Position numbers and translations under genes: made by a program. Shown here piece by piece: positions 21,319 through 33,486 of a stretch of 45,122 nt of DNA; positions within the stretch are counted from its first letter, which is position 1, and every line of letters begins with the position of its first letter. The DNA comes from Candidatus Omnitrophota bacterium (lineage in GTDB: Bacteria; Omnitrophota; Gorgyraeia; Aquiviventales; Aquiviventaceae). Under the pieces are notes generated by a model, which did no database searches, was not told where the DNA came from, and saw only the letters and a program-made list of their open reading frames with translations. Location of the stretch: the NCBI GenBank assembly GCA_016180575.1, contig JACPAY010000021.1, forward strand, positions 1 to 45,122. The letters are read 5' to 3'.

Positions 21319-21406
21319 CGTTGGCGCGTTGGCGTGTTCACGCGTTAGCGTGTTGACCATCAAGACCCAAACGCGCAAACCCGCAAACGCGCAAACCTGC
21401 AAACCG
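21319..21406 (+). repeat. Inverted octamer-array element (GTTNGCGN)n / (NCGCAAAC-like)n
   Basis: Left gttggcgcgttggcgtgttcacgcgttagcgtgttgacc; right aacgcgcaaacccgcaaacgcgcaaacctgcaaacc; right arm abuts SD ggaggt of the next gene. Confidence 0.9.
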
Positions 21407-21414
21407 GAGGTGCG

Positions 21415-22562
21415 ATGAACGATATCTTGTTGACGCCGGGGCCGACGCCGCTGCCGCCGCAGGTGCGGGAGGCGCTGGGGCGGCCCATCATCCACCACCG
21501 CACCGCCCCGTACCGGGCGCTGTTCAAGCGCGCCCTCCAGGGGATGCAGACGCTGCTGCAGACCGCCAACCCTGTCCTGTGCCTGACGAGCTCGGGCACC
21601 GGCGCGATGGAGGCGGCCGTCGTCAACCTGCTCTCCCCGGGCGACGAGGCGATCGTCCTCCTCGGCGGGAAGTTCGCCGAGCGGTGGGAAAAGCTCTGCA
21701 AGGCCTATGGCATCGCCGCCGCGGCGGTGCCCGTCGCCTACGGCGAGGCCGTGGACCCCAAGGCCGTCGACGCGGCGCTGGCCGCCCACCCGAAGGCGAA
21801 GGCGGTCTTCGCGACGCTGTGCGAGACCTCCACCGGCGTCGTCCATGACCTCCAGGCGCTCGCCGCGCTGACGCGCAAGAGCCAGGCGGTCCTGGTCGTC
21901 GATGCCATCAGCGGCTTCCTGGCGGATGAGTGCCGGACCGATGCCTGGGGGGTGGACGTGGTGGTGACCGGCTCGCAGAAGGGGCTCATGCTCCCGCCGG
22001 GGTTGGCGTTCATCAGCCTGAACGAGCGGGCCTGGGCGCTGGCCGAGCAGGCGAAGACCCCCCGGTTCTACACGGACCTGCGGCTCTACCGCAAATCGCT
22101 CGCCGATGACGACACGCCGTTCACCTCGGCCGTCTCGACGGTGGCGGCACTCGATGAGGCGGTGAAGCTCCTCCTGCAGGCTGGCGTCGACCAGACGGTC
22201 GCGCGCTGCGCGCGGATGGCGGCGGCGGCGCGCGCCGGCGTGGAGGCGCTTGGCCTTGGGCTCTTCGCGAAGCGGCCGTCCAACGGCGTCACGGCGGTCA
22301 GCGTCCCGGCCGGCGTGGACGGCAAGCAGCTCACCAAGCTGATGTACGACCGCTCCCGGGTCATGGTGGCCGGGGGACAGGGCGAGATGGCCGGGAAGCT
22401 GTTCCGGTTCGCGCACATGGGCTACATCAGCCCCGACGACGTGGTCGCAGGCCTCGCGGCGCTGGAGCTCGCCCTGGCCGAGCTGGGCCATCAGTTCACG
22501 GCCGGGGCCTCGGTCAAAGCGGCGCGGACGGCGCTCGGCCCGGCGACGGCGGGGGCGGGCCG

Positions 22563-22566
<4 letters not shown>
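21415..22566 (+). CDS. Class V aminotransferase (alanine/serine-glyoxylate aminotransferase family)
   Basis: LLTPGPTPLPPQVREALGRPIIHHRTAPYRALF...SSGTGAMEAAVVNL...DVVVTGSQKGLMLPPGLAF. Confidence 0.92.
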
Positions 22567-25569
<3,003 letters not shown>

Positions 25570-25589
25570 GGGGGGTGCTGTCTCAATTT

Positions 25590-25671
25590 GGCGGGTCCTG
25601 CCGCGCCGCCACCCCGTCGGCTGTCCTCGGCCTTCGCCTGCGGGCAGGCGACGGGGTCCCCGGCTCTGCGT
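25590..25671 (-). repeat. GC-rich ~80-bp interspersed repeat, copy B (inverted relative to copy A)
   Basis: Reverse complement cgcagagccggggaccccgtcgcctgcccgcaggcgaaggccgaggacagccgacggggtggcggcgcggcaggacccgcc aligns along its length with 12336-12421. Confidence 0.9.
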
Positions 25672-26328
25672 ATGCGTCGATGGCTCGCCGGGATGATGGG
25701 GATGGCGTTGATGGCTGGGACGGGGTGCGCGCTCACGTTCGCCAAGCGCTCGCCGTGGGATATCCAGCAGCTGGCGGAGCTGAGCGACCAGCTGGAGCAG
25801 TTCAAGACCCTGGCGCGCCTGAAATCGGACGAGGCCGATGAGCTGCGCCGGGCCAAAGACCTGCTGGAGAGCCGCCTGGGCTCCAACGTCAGCGTGGGCT
25901 ATGACGAGCGGGGCCTGGTGACGCGCATGCTGGACCAGGTGCTGTTCGACTCGGGGAAGGCCCAGCTGCGCCGGGGCGCCTACCCCGTGCTGGACAAGGT
26001 CGCCCAGGTGCTGAACGAGGTGCCGGGCCAGCCCGTCGGCGTCGAGGGCCACACGGACGACGTGCCGATCAAGTATTCGGGCTGGGCGGACAACAAGGCG
26101 CTCGCCTTCGCCCGCGCCAACGCGGTGGTCAGCTACCTCGTCGACAAGCACGGCGTCGATCCCAACCGCCTGACCCCGATCGGCTACGGGGAGGAGCGGC
26201 CCCTCGTCTCGAACGACACCCCGGAAGGGCGCCAGCAGAACCGGCGCGTCGAGATCATCATCCTGCCCAAGGCGTCCGGCAAGTCGTACGAAGCGGAGGC
26301 GGAGCGGGAGTCGCGGTATGCGAAGTAG
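25672..26328 (+). CDS. OmpA/Pal-family lipoprotein
   Basis: MRRWLAGMMGMALMAGTGC lipobox; VGVEGHTDDVPI...LAFARANAVVSYLVDKHGVDPNRLTPIGYGEERPL...NRRVEIII. Upstream ORF extension lies in repeat copy B. Confidence 0.92.
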   Translation: MRRWLAGMMGMALMAGTGCALTFAKRSPWDIQQLAELSDQLEQFKTLARLKSDEADELRRAKDLLESRLGSNVSVGYDERGLVTRMLDQVLFDSGKAQLRRGAYPVLDKVAQVLNEVPGQPVGVEGHTDDVPIKYSGWADNKALAFARANAVVSYLVDKHGVDPNRLTPIGYGEERPLVSNDTPEGRQQNRRVEIIILPKASGKSYEAEAERESRYAK

Positions 26329-26350
26329 GCCAAGAGAGGGGGGCTAGAGG

Positions 26351-26662
26351 ATGCGCCGCGGGGTGGTCATCGCGTTGGCCGTCTTGGGCGTGCTCGTGCT
26401 CATCCTGGCGCTCGCCCTGGCCGCGGTCGGGACGGACCTGGACCAGGCGCGGCTCGAGCGGGATGATCTCCGCTTCGAGGCGGACGACCTGGAAACGGAG
26501 CTCGACGCGGCCTCCAGCGAGCGGGAGGAGCTCCGCCGGCAGGTGGAGGAGCAGCAGAAGACGATCGAGCAGTGGAAGGCGGAGCTGGAGCAGCTGCGCA
26601 GCCAGGCCTCCCGCGACGCGAGCCCCGCCCCCGCGCCGGAAGAGGCGCCTGCCGCTCCGTGA
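26351..26662 (+). CDS. Small TM + coiled-coil hypothetical protein
   Basis: One TM then DQARLERDDLRFEADDLETELDAASSEREELRRQVEEQQKTIEQWKAELEQL. Confidence 0.75.
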   Translation: MRRGVVIALAVLGVLVLILALALAAVGTDLDQARLERDDLRFEADDLETELDAASSEREELRRQVEEQQKTIEQWKAELEQLRSQASRDASPAPAPEEAPAAP

Positions 26663-27396
26663 CGGCGTTCCTCATGCATGACGCGCTGAAACCGCCCCAC
26701 CACATCGCCGTCATCATGGACGGCAACGGCCGCTGGGCCAGGGCCCGCGGGCTGCCCCGGGGCCTGGGCCATCGGGCCGGCGCCCAGGCGGTCCGGCGCA
26801 TCGTCGAGGCCTGTTGCGATGTCGGGGTCAGGGTGCTGACCCTGTATGCCTTCTCGTGGGAAAACCGCGATCGCCCGGCGGCGGAGATCCGCGAGCTGAT
26901 GGGCCTGCTGGAGGAATTCATCCGCCGCGAGACCCCGACGCTCCTCGCCAACCAGGTCCGCCTGCGGACGATCGGCCGGATGGAGGAGCTGTCCGCCGAC
27001 GTGGTGGCCAGCCTCCGCCGGGTGGAGGCGCAGACCGCGCAGGGCGCGCGGATGACGCTCGCGCTGGCCCTGGGCTACGGCGGGCGCCAGGAGATCGTGG
27101 ACGCGGCGCGCCGGCTCGCCGAGCGGGCGCGCCAGGGGCTGCTGCGGCCGGAGCAGATCGACGAGGCGATGTTCGCGCAGCAGCTCTACGCGCCTGACCT
27201 GCCGGATCCCGATCTGCTGATCCGGACCTCCGGCGAGCAGCGGCTGTCGAACTTCCTCCTCTGGCAGTCCTCCTACACGGAGCTGTACGTCACCCCCAAG
27301 CTGTGGCCGGATTTCACGAAGGAAGACCTGCTGGACGCCATCGCCGAGTACGAGCGGCGGGAGCGGCGGTTCGGCCGGGTGACCGCCCAGGCATGA
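26659..27396 (+). CDS. uppS: Isoprenyl transferase (undecaprenyl pyrophosphate synthase); GTG 26659 or ATG 26674
   Basis: HHIAVIMDGNGRWARARGLPRGLGHRAGAQAVRRIVEAC...LYAFSWENRDRP...DPDLLIRTSGEQRLSNFLLWQSSYTELY. Confidence 0.96.
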   Translation: MTAFLMHDALKPPHHIAVIMDGNGRWARARGLPRGLGHRAGAQAVRRIVEACCDVGVRVLTLYAFSWENRDRPAAEIRELMGLLEEFIRRETPTLLANQVRLRTIGRMEELSADVVASLRRVEAQTAQGARMTLALALGYGGRQEIVDAARRLAERARQGLLRPEQIDEAMFAQQLYAPDLPDPDLLIRTSGEQRLSNFLLWQSSYTELYVTPKLWPDFTKEDLLDAIAEYERRERRFGRVTAQA

Positions 27397-27406
27397 TCCC
27401 CCTGCC

Positions 27407-28285
27407 ATGACCAACCTCATCCAGCGCCTCGCGAGCTCCGCCGTCCTCATCGGGCTCGTCGCCGGCGCGCTCTTCTGGTTCCCGCTCTGGGTCTACGCCG
27501 CGGTGCTCGTCGGCTTCGTCGGGGTGGGCCTCTATGAGTTCTTCACGATGGTGCGCCATCGCGGGATCCTCGTCCACCGGCCGCTGAGCATCACGCTCGG
27601 GGTCGTCTTCATCGGCCTGGTCGCCTGGCGCTCGCTCGTCGAGCCGGGCCTGGTGCCCACGCCGATCCTGGGGCCGGGTGCTACGGCGATCAGCTGGATG
27701 TGGGACATCTTCTGGCCCGCGACCATCATCATCATCTTCATCCGGCAGTTCCTGCGCGAGAACATCTTCGAGGCGCTCGGGGGCCTCGCGACCACCCTCT
27801 TCGGCCTCGCCTACATCGCCGCGCTGCTCAGCTACTTCTTCTACCTCCGCGCCATCGACATGGCCCAGGGGTCGTGGCTCGTGCTCTTCCTCATCCTGGT
27901 GACGAAGATGGGCGACGTCGGCGCCTACACCGTGGGCAATGTCCTCGGCCGGCACACCCTGATCTTCCGCATCAGCCCCCGGAAGACGGTGGAGGGGTTC
28001 GTGGGCGCGGTCGCGTTCAGCGCGGTGACGGCGGCGCTGGCCGCCCCGATGCTGGGCGCAGAGCGCATCTTCGGGCAGCCGCCCACCCTGGCGCTGAGCC
28101 TGGTGCTGGGGCTCCTGCTCGGCCTCATCGGCCAGCTCGGCGACCTGGCGGAGTCGCTGCTCAAGCGCGATTGCCAGGTGAAAGACAGCGGCACGCTCAT
28201 CCCCGGCCTTGGCGGCGTGCTGGACGTCCTCGACAGCCTCCTCTTCACCGCGCCGCTCTTCTACGGCATCCTGATCTATGGCTGA
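27407..28285 (+). CDS. cdsA: Phosphatidate cytidylyltransferase
   Basis: Polytopic protein with VTKMGDVGAYTVGNVLGRHTLIFRISPRKTVEGFVGA...QLGDLAESLLKRDCQVKDSGTLIPGLGGVLDVLDSLL. Confidence 0.95.
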   Translation: MTNLIQRLASSAVLIGLVAGALFWFPLWVYAAVLVGFVGVGLYEFFTMVRHRGILVHRPLSITLGVVFIGLVAWRSLVEPGLVPTPILGPGATAISWMWDIFWPATIIIIFIRQFLRENIFEALGGLATTLFGLAYIAALLSYFFYLRAIDMAQGSWLVLFLILVTKMGDVGAYTVGNVLGRHTLIFRISPRKTVEGFVGAVAFSAVTAALAAPMLGAERIFGQPPTLALSLVLGLLLGLIGQLGDLAESLLKRDCQVKDSGTLIPGLGGVLDVLDSLLFTAPLFYGILIYG

Positions 28286-29444
28286 CATGAAACGCGTGGC
28301 GGTTCTCGGCTCGACCGGGTCCGTGGGCCGCAGCACCCTGGAGGTGGTCGCCGGCCATCCGGATCGGCTCCAGCTCGCCGGGGTCGCGGCGCGCAGCCGC
28401 ATCGACCTGCTGGCCGGCCAGGTGGCGCAGGCGCAGCCGCCGCTCGTCGCCGTGTGGGATGAACCGCGCGCCCGGGAGTTCGCCGAGCTGACCGGACGCC
28501 GGGATGTCCTGGCCGGTCCGGACGGCCTGCTCGCGCTGGCGACCCATCCGGATGTGGATCTTGTGGTCGTCGCGACGTCCGGCTGCGACGCGCTCCTGCC
28601 GCTTGTGCGCGCCATCCAGGCGGGCAAGCAGATCGCGCTGGCGTCCAAGGAGCTGCTCGTCATGGCGGGGTCGCTCATCATGCGCCTGGTGGAGGAGCAC
28701 GGCACGACGCTGGTGCCGGTCGACAGCGAGCACGCCGCCATCTTCCAGTGCCTCCGGGGGGTGTCCCGGGAGGCGGTCGAGCGGCTCATCATCACCGGCA
28801 GCGGCGGCCCGCTCTGGGGGATGCCGGCGGCGGCGCGGCAGGCGGTGACGCGCGAGCAGGTCCTGGCGCACCCTCGGTGGCGGATGGGGCCGAAGATCAC
28901 GGTGGACTCCGCGACCCTGATGAACAAGGGGCTGGAGGTGATCGAGGCGCAATGGCTCTTCGGCCTGCCCCTCGAGCGGGTCCGGGTCCTCATCCACCCG
29001 GAGGCGGTCGTGCACGCGGTGGTCGAGCTCATCGACGGCACGAGCCTCGCGCAGCTTGCCCCCTGCGACATGCGGCTGCCCATCCAGTACGCCCTGAGCT
29101 TTCCCGAGCGGTGGGGAAGCGCCTGGCCGCGCCTGGCGCTCACCCAGGCGGGGCCCCTGCAGTTCTTCGAGCCCGACACCGCGAAGTTCCCGTGCCTGCA
29201 GCTGGCGCTGGACGCGGCCGCCGCCGGCGGGACGGCGTGCGCGGCGCTCAACGGGGCCAACGATGTCGCCGTGCAGGCATACCTGGACGGGCACCTGGCG
29301 TTTACCGAGATCCCCCGCGTGATCGCGGAGGTGCTGGACCAGCACGTCCCGCTCGCGCATCCCACGCTCGATGAGATCCTGGCCGTCGACGCCTGGTCGC
29401 GCAAGGCGGCCCACGACCGGATCCCCCAATGGTCTCCGCGCTGA
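28278..29444 (+). CDS. dxr: 1-deoxy-D-xylulose 5-phosphate reductoisomerase
   Basis: KRVAVLGSTGSVGRSTLEVV...ALASKELLVMAG...PVDSEHAAIFQCLRG...WRMGPKITVDSATLMNKGLEVIEAQWLF. Confidence 0.97.
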   Translation: MADMKRVAVLGSTGSVGRSTLEVVAGHPDRLQLAGVAARSRIDLLAGQVAQAQPPLVAVWDEPRAREFAELTGRRDVLAGPDGLLALATHPDVDLVVVATSGCDALLPLVRAIQAGKQIALASKELLVMAGSLIMRLVEEHGTTLVPVDSEHAAIFQCLRGVSREAVERLIITGSGGPLWGMPAAARQAVTREQVLAHPRWRMGPKITVDSATLMNKGLEVIEAQWLFGLPLERVRVLIHPEAVVHAVVELIDGTSLAQLAPCDMRLPIQYALSFPERWGSAWPRLALTQAGPLQFFEPDTAKFPCLQLALDAAAAGGTACAALNGANDVAVQAYLDGHLAFTEIPRVIAEVLDQHVPLAHPTLDEILAVDAWSRKAAHDRIPQWSPR

Positions 29445-30511
29445 TCTCGGTGCTGTTCCTGGGGTTTCTCATCATCGTCCACGAGTACGGCCACTTCCTC
29501 GTGGCCCGATGGGCCGGCGTGCGTGTCCTGCGCTTTTCCGTCGGGTTCGGCCCGCGGCTGCTGGCGTGGAAGCGGGGCCAGACCGAGTACGCCGTCAGCG
29601 CCATCCCGCTCGGCGGGTATGTGAAGATGGCGGGCGAGCAGCGGGCCGAAGGGACCGGCAAGCCCTGGGAGTATTACGCGAAGCCCGTCGGGACGCGGGC
29701 CGCCATCATCTTCGCCGGCCCGTTCGTGAACTACCTCGTCGCCTTCCTGAGCCTGTGGCTCGTGTTCGTCATCGGCTATCCGGAGCTCCTGCCGGAGGTG
29801 GGGAAGGTGCTCGACGACATGCCCGCCAAGGCCGCGGGGATGCGGGTCGGCGACCGGGTCCGGTTGGTCGGCGGGCGCGAGGTCCACACCTGGGACGATC
29901 TGACCAAGGTCATCTATGAGTCGGCCGACCGGCCGCTGACCTTGCGCGTCGAGCGCGGCGGGACGACGCGGGATGTGACGGTGACCCCGCAGGCCAAGGA
30001 GATCACCGATCCCTTCGGGCGGCGCCGGACGATCGGCCTCATCGGGGTGGCCCCCAGCGGCGCGTTCGAGCCGTTCCGCGTCACCCCGCTGGCGGCCTTC
30101 GGGCGGGCGCTGCGCCAGCAGGGCGAGGCGACGGTCCAGACCCTGACGGCGCTGTGGTCGCTCCTGACCGGGCGCCTGGCCCTGCGCGATTCCGTCACCG
30201 GCCCCATCGGCCTCATCTACCTGACCTCGGAGGCGGTGCGGATGGGATGGGCGCCGCTCCTCTTCCTCATCAGCCTGCTCAGCCTGAGCCTGGCGATCTT
30301 CAACCTGCTGCCGATCCCCATCCTCGACGGCGGCCACCTCTTCTTCCTGGGCCTTGAGAAGCTGCTGGGGCGTCCGGTCAGCCTCACCATCCAGGAGCGG
30401 TCGGCGCAGGTGAGCTTCGTCCTGCTCATCGCGCTTATCCTCATCATCTGCGTCAATGACCTCAACCGGTTCGGCCTGCTGAAGAAGGCGGCCGAGCTCA
30501 TCGGCCTCTGA
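29429..30511 (+). CDS. rseP: Site-2 zinc metalloprotease, RseP family
   Basis: FLIIVHEYGHFLVARWAGVRVLRFSVGFGPRL; one clear PDZ region; NLLPIPILDGGHLFFL. Confidence 0.94.
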   Translation: MVSALISVLFLGFLIIVHEYGHFLVARWAGVRVLRFSVGFGPRLLAWKRGQTEYAVSAIPLGGYVKMAGEQRAEGTGKPWEYYAKPVGTRAAIIFAGPFVNYLVAFLSLWLVFVIGYPELLPEVGKVLDDMPAKAAGMRVGDRVRLVGGREVHTWDDLTKVIYESADRPLTLRVERGGTTRDVTVTPQAKEITDPFGRRRTIGLIGVAPSGAFEPFRVTPLAAFGRALRQQGEATVQTLTALWSLLTGRLALRDSVTGPIGLIYLTSEAVRMGWAPLLFLISLLSLSLAIFNLLPIPILDGGHLFFLGLEKLLGRPVSLTIQERSAQVSFVLLIALILIICVNDLNRFGLLKKAAELIGL

Positions 30512-30513
30512 TG

Positions 30514-30560
30514 AAAAAGTACCGCGTACTTGCCAAAGCGGGAAAAGTACCCGGTACTTT
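30514..30560 (+). repeat. Paired AAGTAC-type palindromes
   Basis: aaaaagtaccgcgtactt (30514-30531) and aaaagtacccggtacttt (30543-30560). Confidence 0.9.
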
Positions 30561-30565
30561 CTGAG

Positions 30566-31684
30566 ATGCGGCGGATGACTCGGCAAGTGACGGTGGGCTC
30601 GGTGAAGATCGGCGGGGAGGCACCGGTCTCGATCCAGTCCATGACGAAGACCGACACCGCCGACATCGGCTCGACGGTCCGGCAGATCCGCGCCCTGGCC
30701 ACCGCCGGCTGCGAGATCGTCCGGGTCGCCGTGCCCACCCTCGAGGCGGCCGGGTCGCTCGCCGCCATCCGCCGCGAAGCGGACAAGGTCCCCCTCGTCG
30801 CCGACATCCACTTCCACCCGCAGTTCGCCATCGCCGCCATCGAGGCGGGGTTCGATAAGATCCGCTGGAACCCCGGCAACATCCGCGACACCGCCCGGGT
30901 GCGGGCGGTGGTGGACCGGGCCAAGGAGCGCAAGGTCCCCATCCGCATCGGCGTCAACGTCGGCTCGCTCGACCCGGAGTGCGAGGCGGCCCACCCGGGC
31001 GACCTGACGGAGGCGATCGTGCAGAGCGCGCTCAAGTCGGTGCGCCTGCTCGAGGGGTTCGGGTTCCACGACATCGTCCTCTCGCTGAAGTCCTCGGACG
31101 TCCGGCAGACGCTCGCCGCCTACCGCCGGATGAGCCGGCTGTGCGACTACCCGTTCCACCTCGGGGTGACCGAGGCCGGGCTGCCGGAGGCCGCGACGGT
31201 GAAGTCCGCCATCGGCATCGGCGCCCTGCTGGCGGAGGGGATCGGCGACACGATCCGGGTCTCGATCACCGGCGACCCCGTCGAGGAGGTCCGCGTCGCG
31301 CAGCGCATCCTCTCCTCGCTTGAGCTGCGGCGGTTTGAGACGAACGTCATCGCCTGCCCCTCGTGCGGCCGCTGCGAGATCGACGTGGTCGGCATCGCCA
31401 ACCAGGTGCGCGCGCGCCTGACCGAGCTGTCGAAAACCGAGCCGAGGTGCCTTTCGCTGACGGTCGCCGTCATGGGCTGCGTGGTGAACGGCCCCGGCGA
31501 GTCGGAGCACGCGGACATCGGCCTGGCCGGCGGCGGCGGGGTCGGCGTGATCTACCGCAAGGGCACGCAGCTGCGCCGCGTCGCCGAGGCCGAGATGGTC
31601 GACGCCCTCATGGAAGAAGTCCAACACCTCCTGCATGAGCCGTCAGCTGTCAGCCTTCAGCCGTCAGCCGCACGTCTTAGCTGA
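30566..31684 (+). CDS. ispG: 4-hydroxy-3-methylbut-2-enyl diphosphate synthase
   Basis: VTVGSVKIGGEAPVSIQSMTKTDTADIGSTVRQI...CPSCGRCEIDVV...NGPGESEHADIG. Start placed at 30566, after the palindrome pair. Confidence 0.94.
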   Translation: MRRMTRQVTVGSVKIGGEAPVSIQSMTKTDTADIGSTVRQIRALATAGCEIVRVAVPTLEAAGSLAAIRREADKVPLVADIHFHPQFAIAAIEAGFDKIRWNPGNIRDTARVRAVVDRAKERKVPIRIGVNVGSLDPECEAAHPGDLTEAIVQSALKSVRLLEGFGFHDIVLSLKSSDVRQTLAAYRRMSRLCDYPFHLGVTEAGLPEAATVKSAIGIGALLAEGIGDTIRVSITGDPVEEVRVAQRILSSLELRRFETNVIACPSCGRCEIDVVGIANQVRARLTELSKTEPRCLSLTVAVMGCVVNGPGESEHADIGLAGGGGVGVIYRKGTQLRRVAEAEMVDALMEEVQHLLHEPSAVSLQPSAARLS

Positions 31685-31701
31685 TAGCTGAACACTGACT
31701 G
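31642..31701 (+). repeat. Inverted heptamer-array element (GTCAGCY)n / (TAGCTGA)n
   Basis: gtcagctgtcagccttcagccgtcagcc ... cttagctgatagctgaacactgactga; spans the ispG C-terminus and stop and abuts the proS ATG. Confidence 0.88.
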
Positions 31702-33420
31702 ATGCGTTGGTCACAGTACTTCCTCCCGACGCTGCGCGAGGACCCCAAGGACGCGGAGTCGGTCAGCCACAGGCTCATGGTGCGCGCCGGCCTCATCCGC
31801 CGGCTCGGCTCCGGCGCCTACTCCTACCTGCCGTTCGGCCTCGCCGCGCTCCAGAAGGCCGCCGCCATCGTCCGCGAGGAGATGAACCGCGCCGGCGCCC
31901 AGGAGCTGCTCATGCCGGCGTTGCAGCCGCTTGAGCTGTGGAAGGCGACCGGCCGCGACAAGGTCCTCGGCGAGGTCCTGCTGCGCGTGAAGGACCGCAC
32001 CGGAAAGGAGCAGGTGCTCGGCCCCACCCACGAGGAGGTCGTCACCGACCTCGTGAAAGAGCTCCAATCCCACAAGCAGCTGCCGCTCACCGTCTATCAG
32101 ATCCAGACGAAGTTCCGGGACGAGCCGCGCCCGCGCGGCGGCGTCATCCGCTCGAAGGAGTTCCTGATGAAGGACGCGTACAGCTTCGACGCGGACGCCG
32201 AGGGGCTTGCTCGCAGCTACCAGGCGATGTACGACGCCTACCAGCGGATCTTCCGTCGCTGCGGCGTGCAGGTGCTGGCGTGCGAGGCGGACCCCGGCGC
32301 GATGGGCGGGGACGTGTCGCACGAGTTCATGGCGCCGGCCCCGAGCGGGGAGGACCGGGTGGTCCGGTGCGGAGGCTGCGGCTACGCCGCGAACCTCGAG
32401 GCGGCCAAGTGCCCGGCCCCGCCGGCGCCGGCGGGGGAATCGCCCAAGCCCCTCGAGACCGCGATGACGCCGGGCCAGCACACCGTCGAGCAGGTGAGCC
32501 GGTTCCTCAAGGTGCCGCCGGCGAGGCTGATCAAGACGCTCCTCTATGAAGTGGAGGGCGGCGACCCGGTCGCGGTGCTGGTCCGCGGCGACCATGAGGT
32601 CAACGAGACCAAGCTCGCCCGCGTCCTCGGCACGCCGCGGTTCAGGCTGGCTGCGCCGGCGACGATCGAGCGGCTCAGCGGGGCGCCGGTCGGGTTCACC
32701 GGGCCGGTGGGGCTGAAGGGCGTGCGCCTGCTCGCCGACCACGCCGCGGTCCAGGTGGCCAACGCGGTGACCGGCGCCAATCGGGCCGAGGCGCACCACG
32801 TCAACGTCAACCCGGACCGCGACTTCCAGGCGAGCCAGACTGCGGACCTGCGCCTCATCACACCGGAGGACTCGTGCCCGTCGTGCCGGGGGCGGCTGGA
32901 GCTCGTGACGGCGATCGAGGCGGGCCATGTCTTCAAACTGGGGACGAAATACAGCCAGGCGCTGGGGGCGACGGTCCAGCTGCCCTCGGGCCAAAGCCAG
33001 CCGATGGTCATGGGCTGCTATGGGATCGGCATCAACCGCATCCTGGCGGCGGTGATCGAGCAGCGCCACGACAAGGACGGCATCATCTGGCCGCCGGCCC
33101 TCGCCCCCTTCCAGGTCGTGATCAGCGTCCTCGAGCCCGGCAGCCCCGAGGCCGCGCGGGCAGGGGAGGAGGCGCAGGCGGCGCTCTCGGCCGCGGGGCT
33201 CGAGACGCTGCTGGACGATCGGGAGCAGTCGCCCGGCAGCAAGCTGAAGGACGCGGACCTGGTGGGCATCCCGGTCCAGGTCGTCATCGGCAAGGTGTGG
33301 AAGAGCGAGCGGCAGCTTGAGCTGGTCCTGCGCGCGACCAAGGAGAAATCCCGGGCCGCCCCCGAGGCGCTCGTCGAGGGCGTCCATAAACTCCTTGACA
33401 AGGCCAAGTTACCGCAGTAA
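31702..33420 (+). CDS. proS: Prolyl-tRNA synthetase
   Basis: MRWSQYFLPTLREDPKDAESVSHRLMVRAGLIRRLGSGAYSYLPFGLAALQKAAAIVREEMNRAGAQELLMPALQP. Confidence 0.97.
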   Translation: MRWSQYFLPTLREDPKDAESVSHRLMVRAGLIRRLGSGAYSYLPFGLAALQKAAAIVREEMNRAGAQELLMPALQPLELWKATGRDKVLGEVLLRVKDRTGKEQVLGPTHEEVVTDLVKELQSHKQLPLTVYQIQTKFRDEPRPRGGVIRSKEFLMKDAYSFDADAEGLARSYQAMYDAYQRIFRRCGVQVLACEADPGAMGGDVSHEFMAPAPSGEDRVVRCGGCGYAANLEAAKCPAPPAPAGESPKPLETAMTPGQHTVEQVSRFLKVPPARLIKTLLYEVEGGDPVAVLVRGDHEVNETKLARVLGTPRFRLAAPATIERLSGAPVGFTGPVGLKGVRLLADHAAVQVANAVTGANRAEAHHVNVNPDRDFQASQTADLRLITPEDSCPSCRGRLELVTAIEAGHVFKLGTKYSQALGATVQLPSGQSQPMVMGCYGIGINRILAAVIEQRHDKDGIIWPPALAPFQVVISVLEPGSPEAARAGEEAQAALSAAGLETLLDDREQSPGSKLKDADLVGIPVQVVIGKVWKSERQLELVLRATKEKSRAAPEALVEGVHKLLDKAKLPQ

Positions 33421-33446
33421 CATCAATTCACTCTAGACGGCATGCG

Positions 33447-33471
33447 AAAAGTGGGCGAGCCCACTTTTTTT
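33447..33471 (+). terminator. Rho-independent terminator/attenuator upstream of rimP
   Basis: aaaagtggg-cgag-cccactttt followed by ttt. Confidence 0.88.
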
Positions 33472-33486
33472 GTTCTCAGGGCAGGC

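Noticed and set aside
21319-21406. Possible CRISPR array (and the similar elements at 33957, 38754, 42436, 43571)
   Set aside because: Units are 7-8 bp, contiguous without unique spacers, and arranged as inverted arms; no cas genes in the window.
25588-25671. TTG-initiated N-terminal extension of the Pal-like lipoprotein
   Set aside because: Encoded by inverted repeat copy B; MRRWLAGMMGMALMAGTGC from 25672 is a proper lipoprotein signal.
27314-31636. Very long minus-strand ORF (1440 aa) antisense to cdsA-dxr-rseP-ispG
   Set aside because: Low-complexity R/D/H/A-rich translation opposite well-recognised genes; typical shadow ORF of high-GC codon bias.
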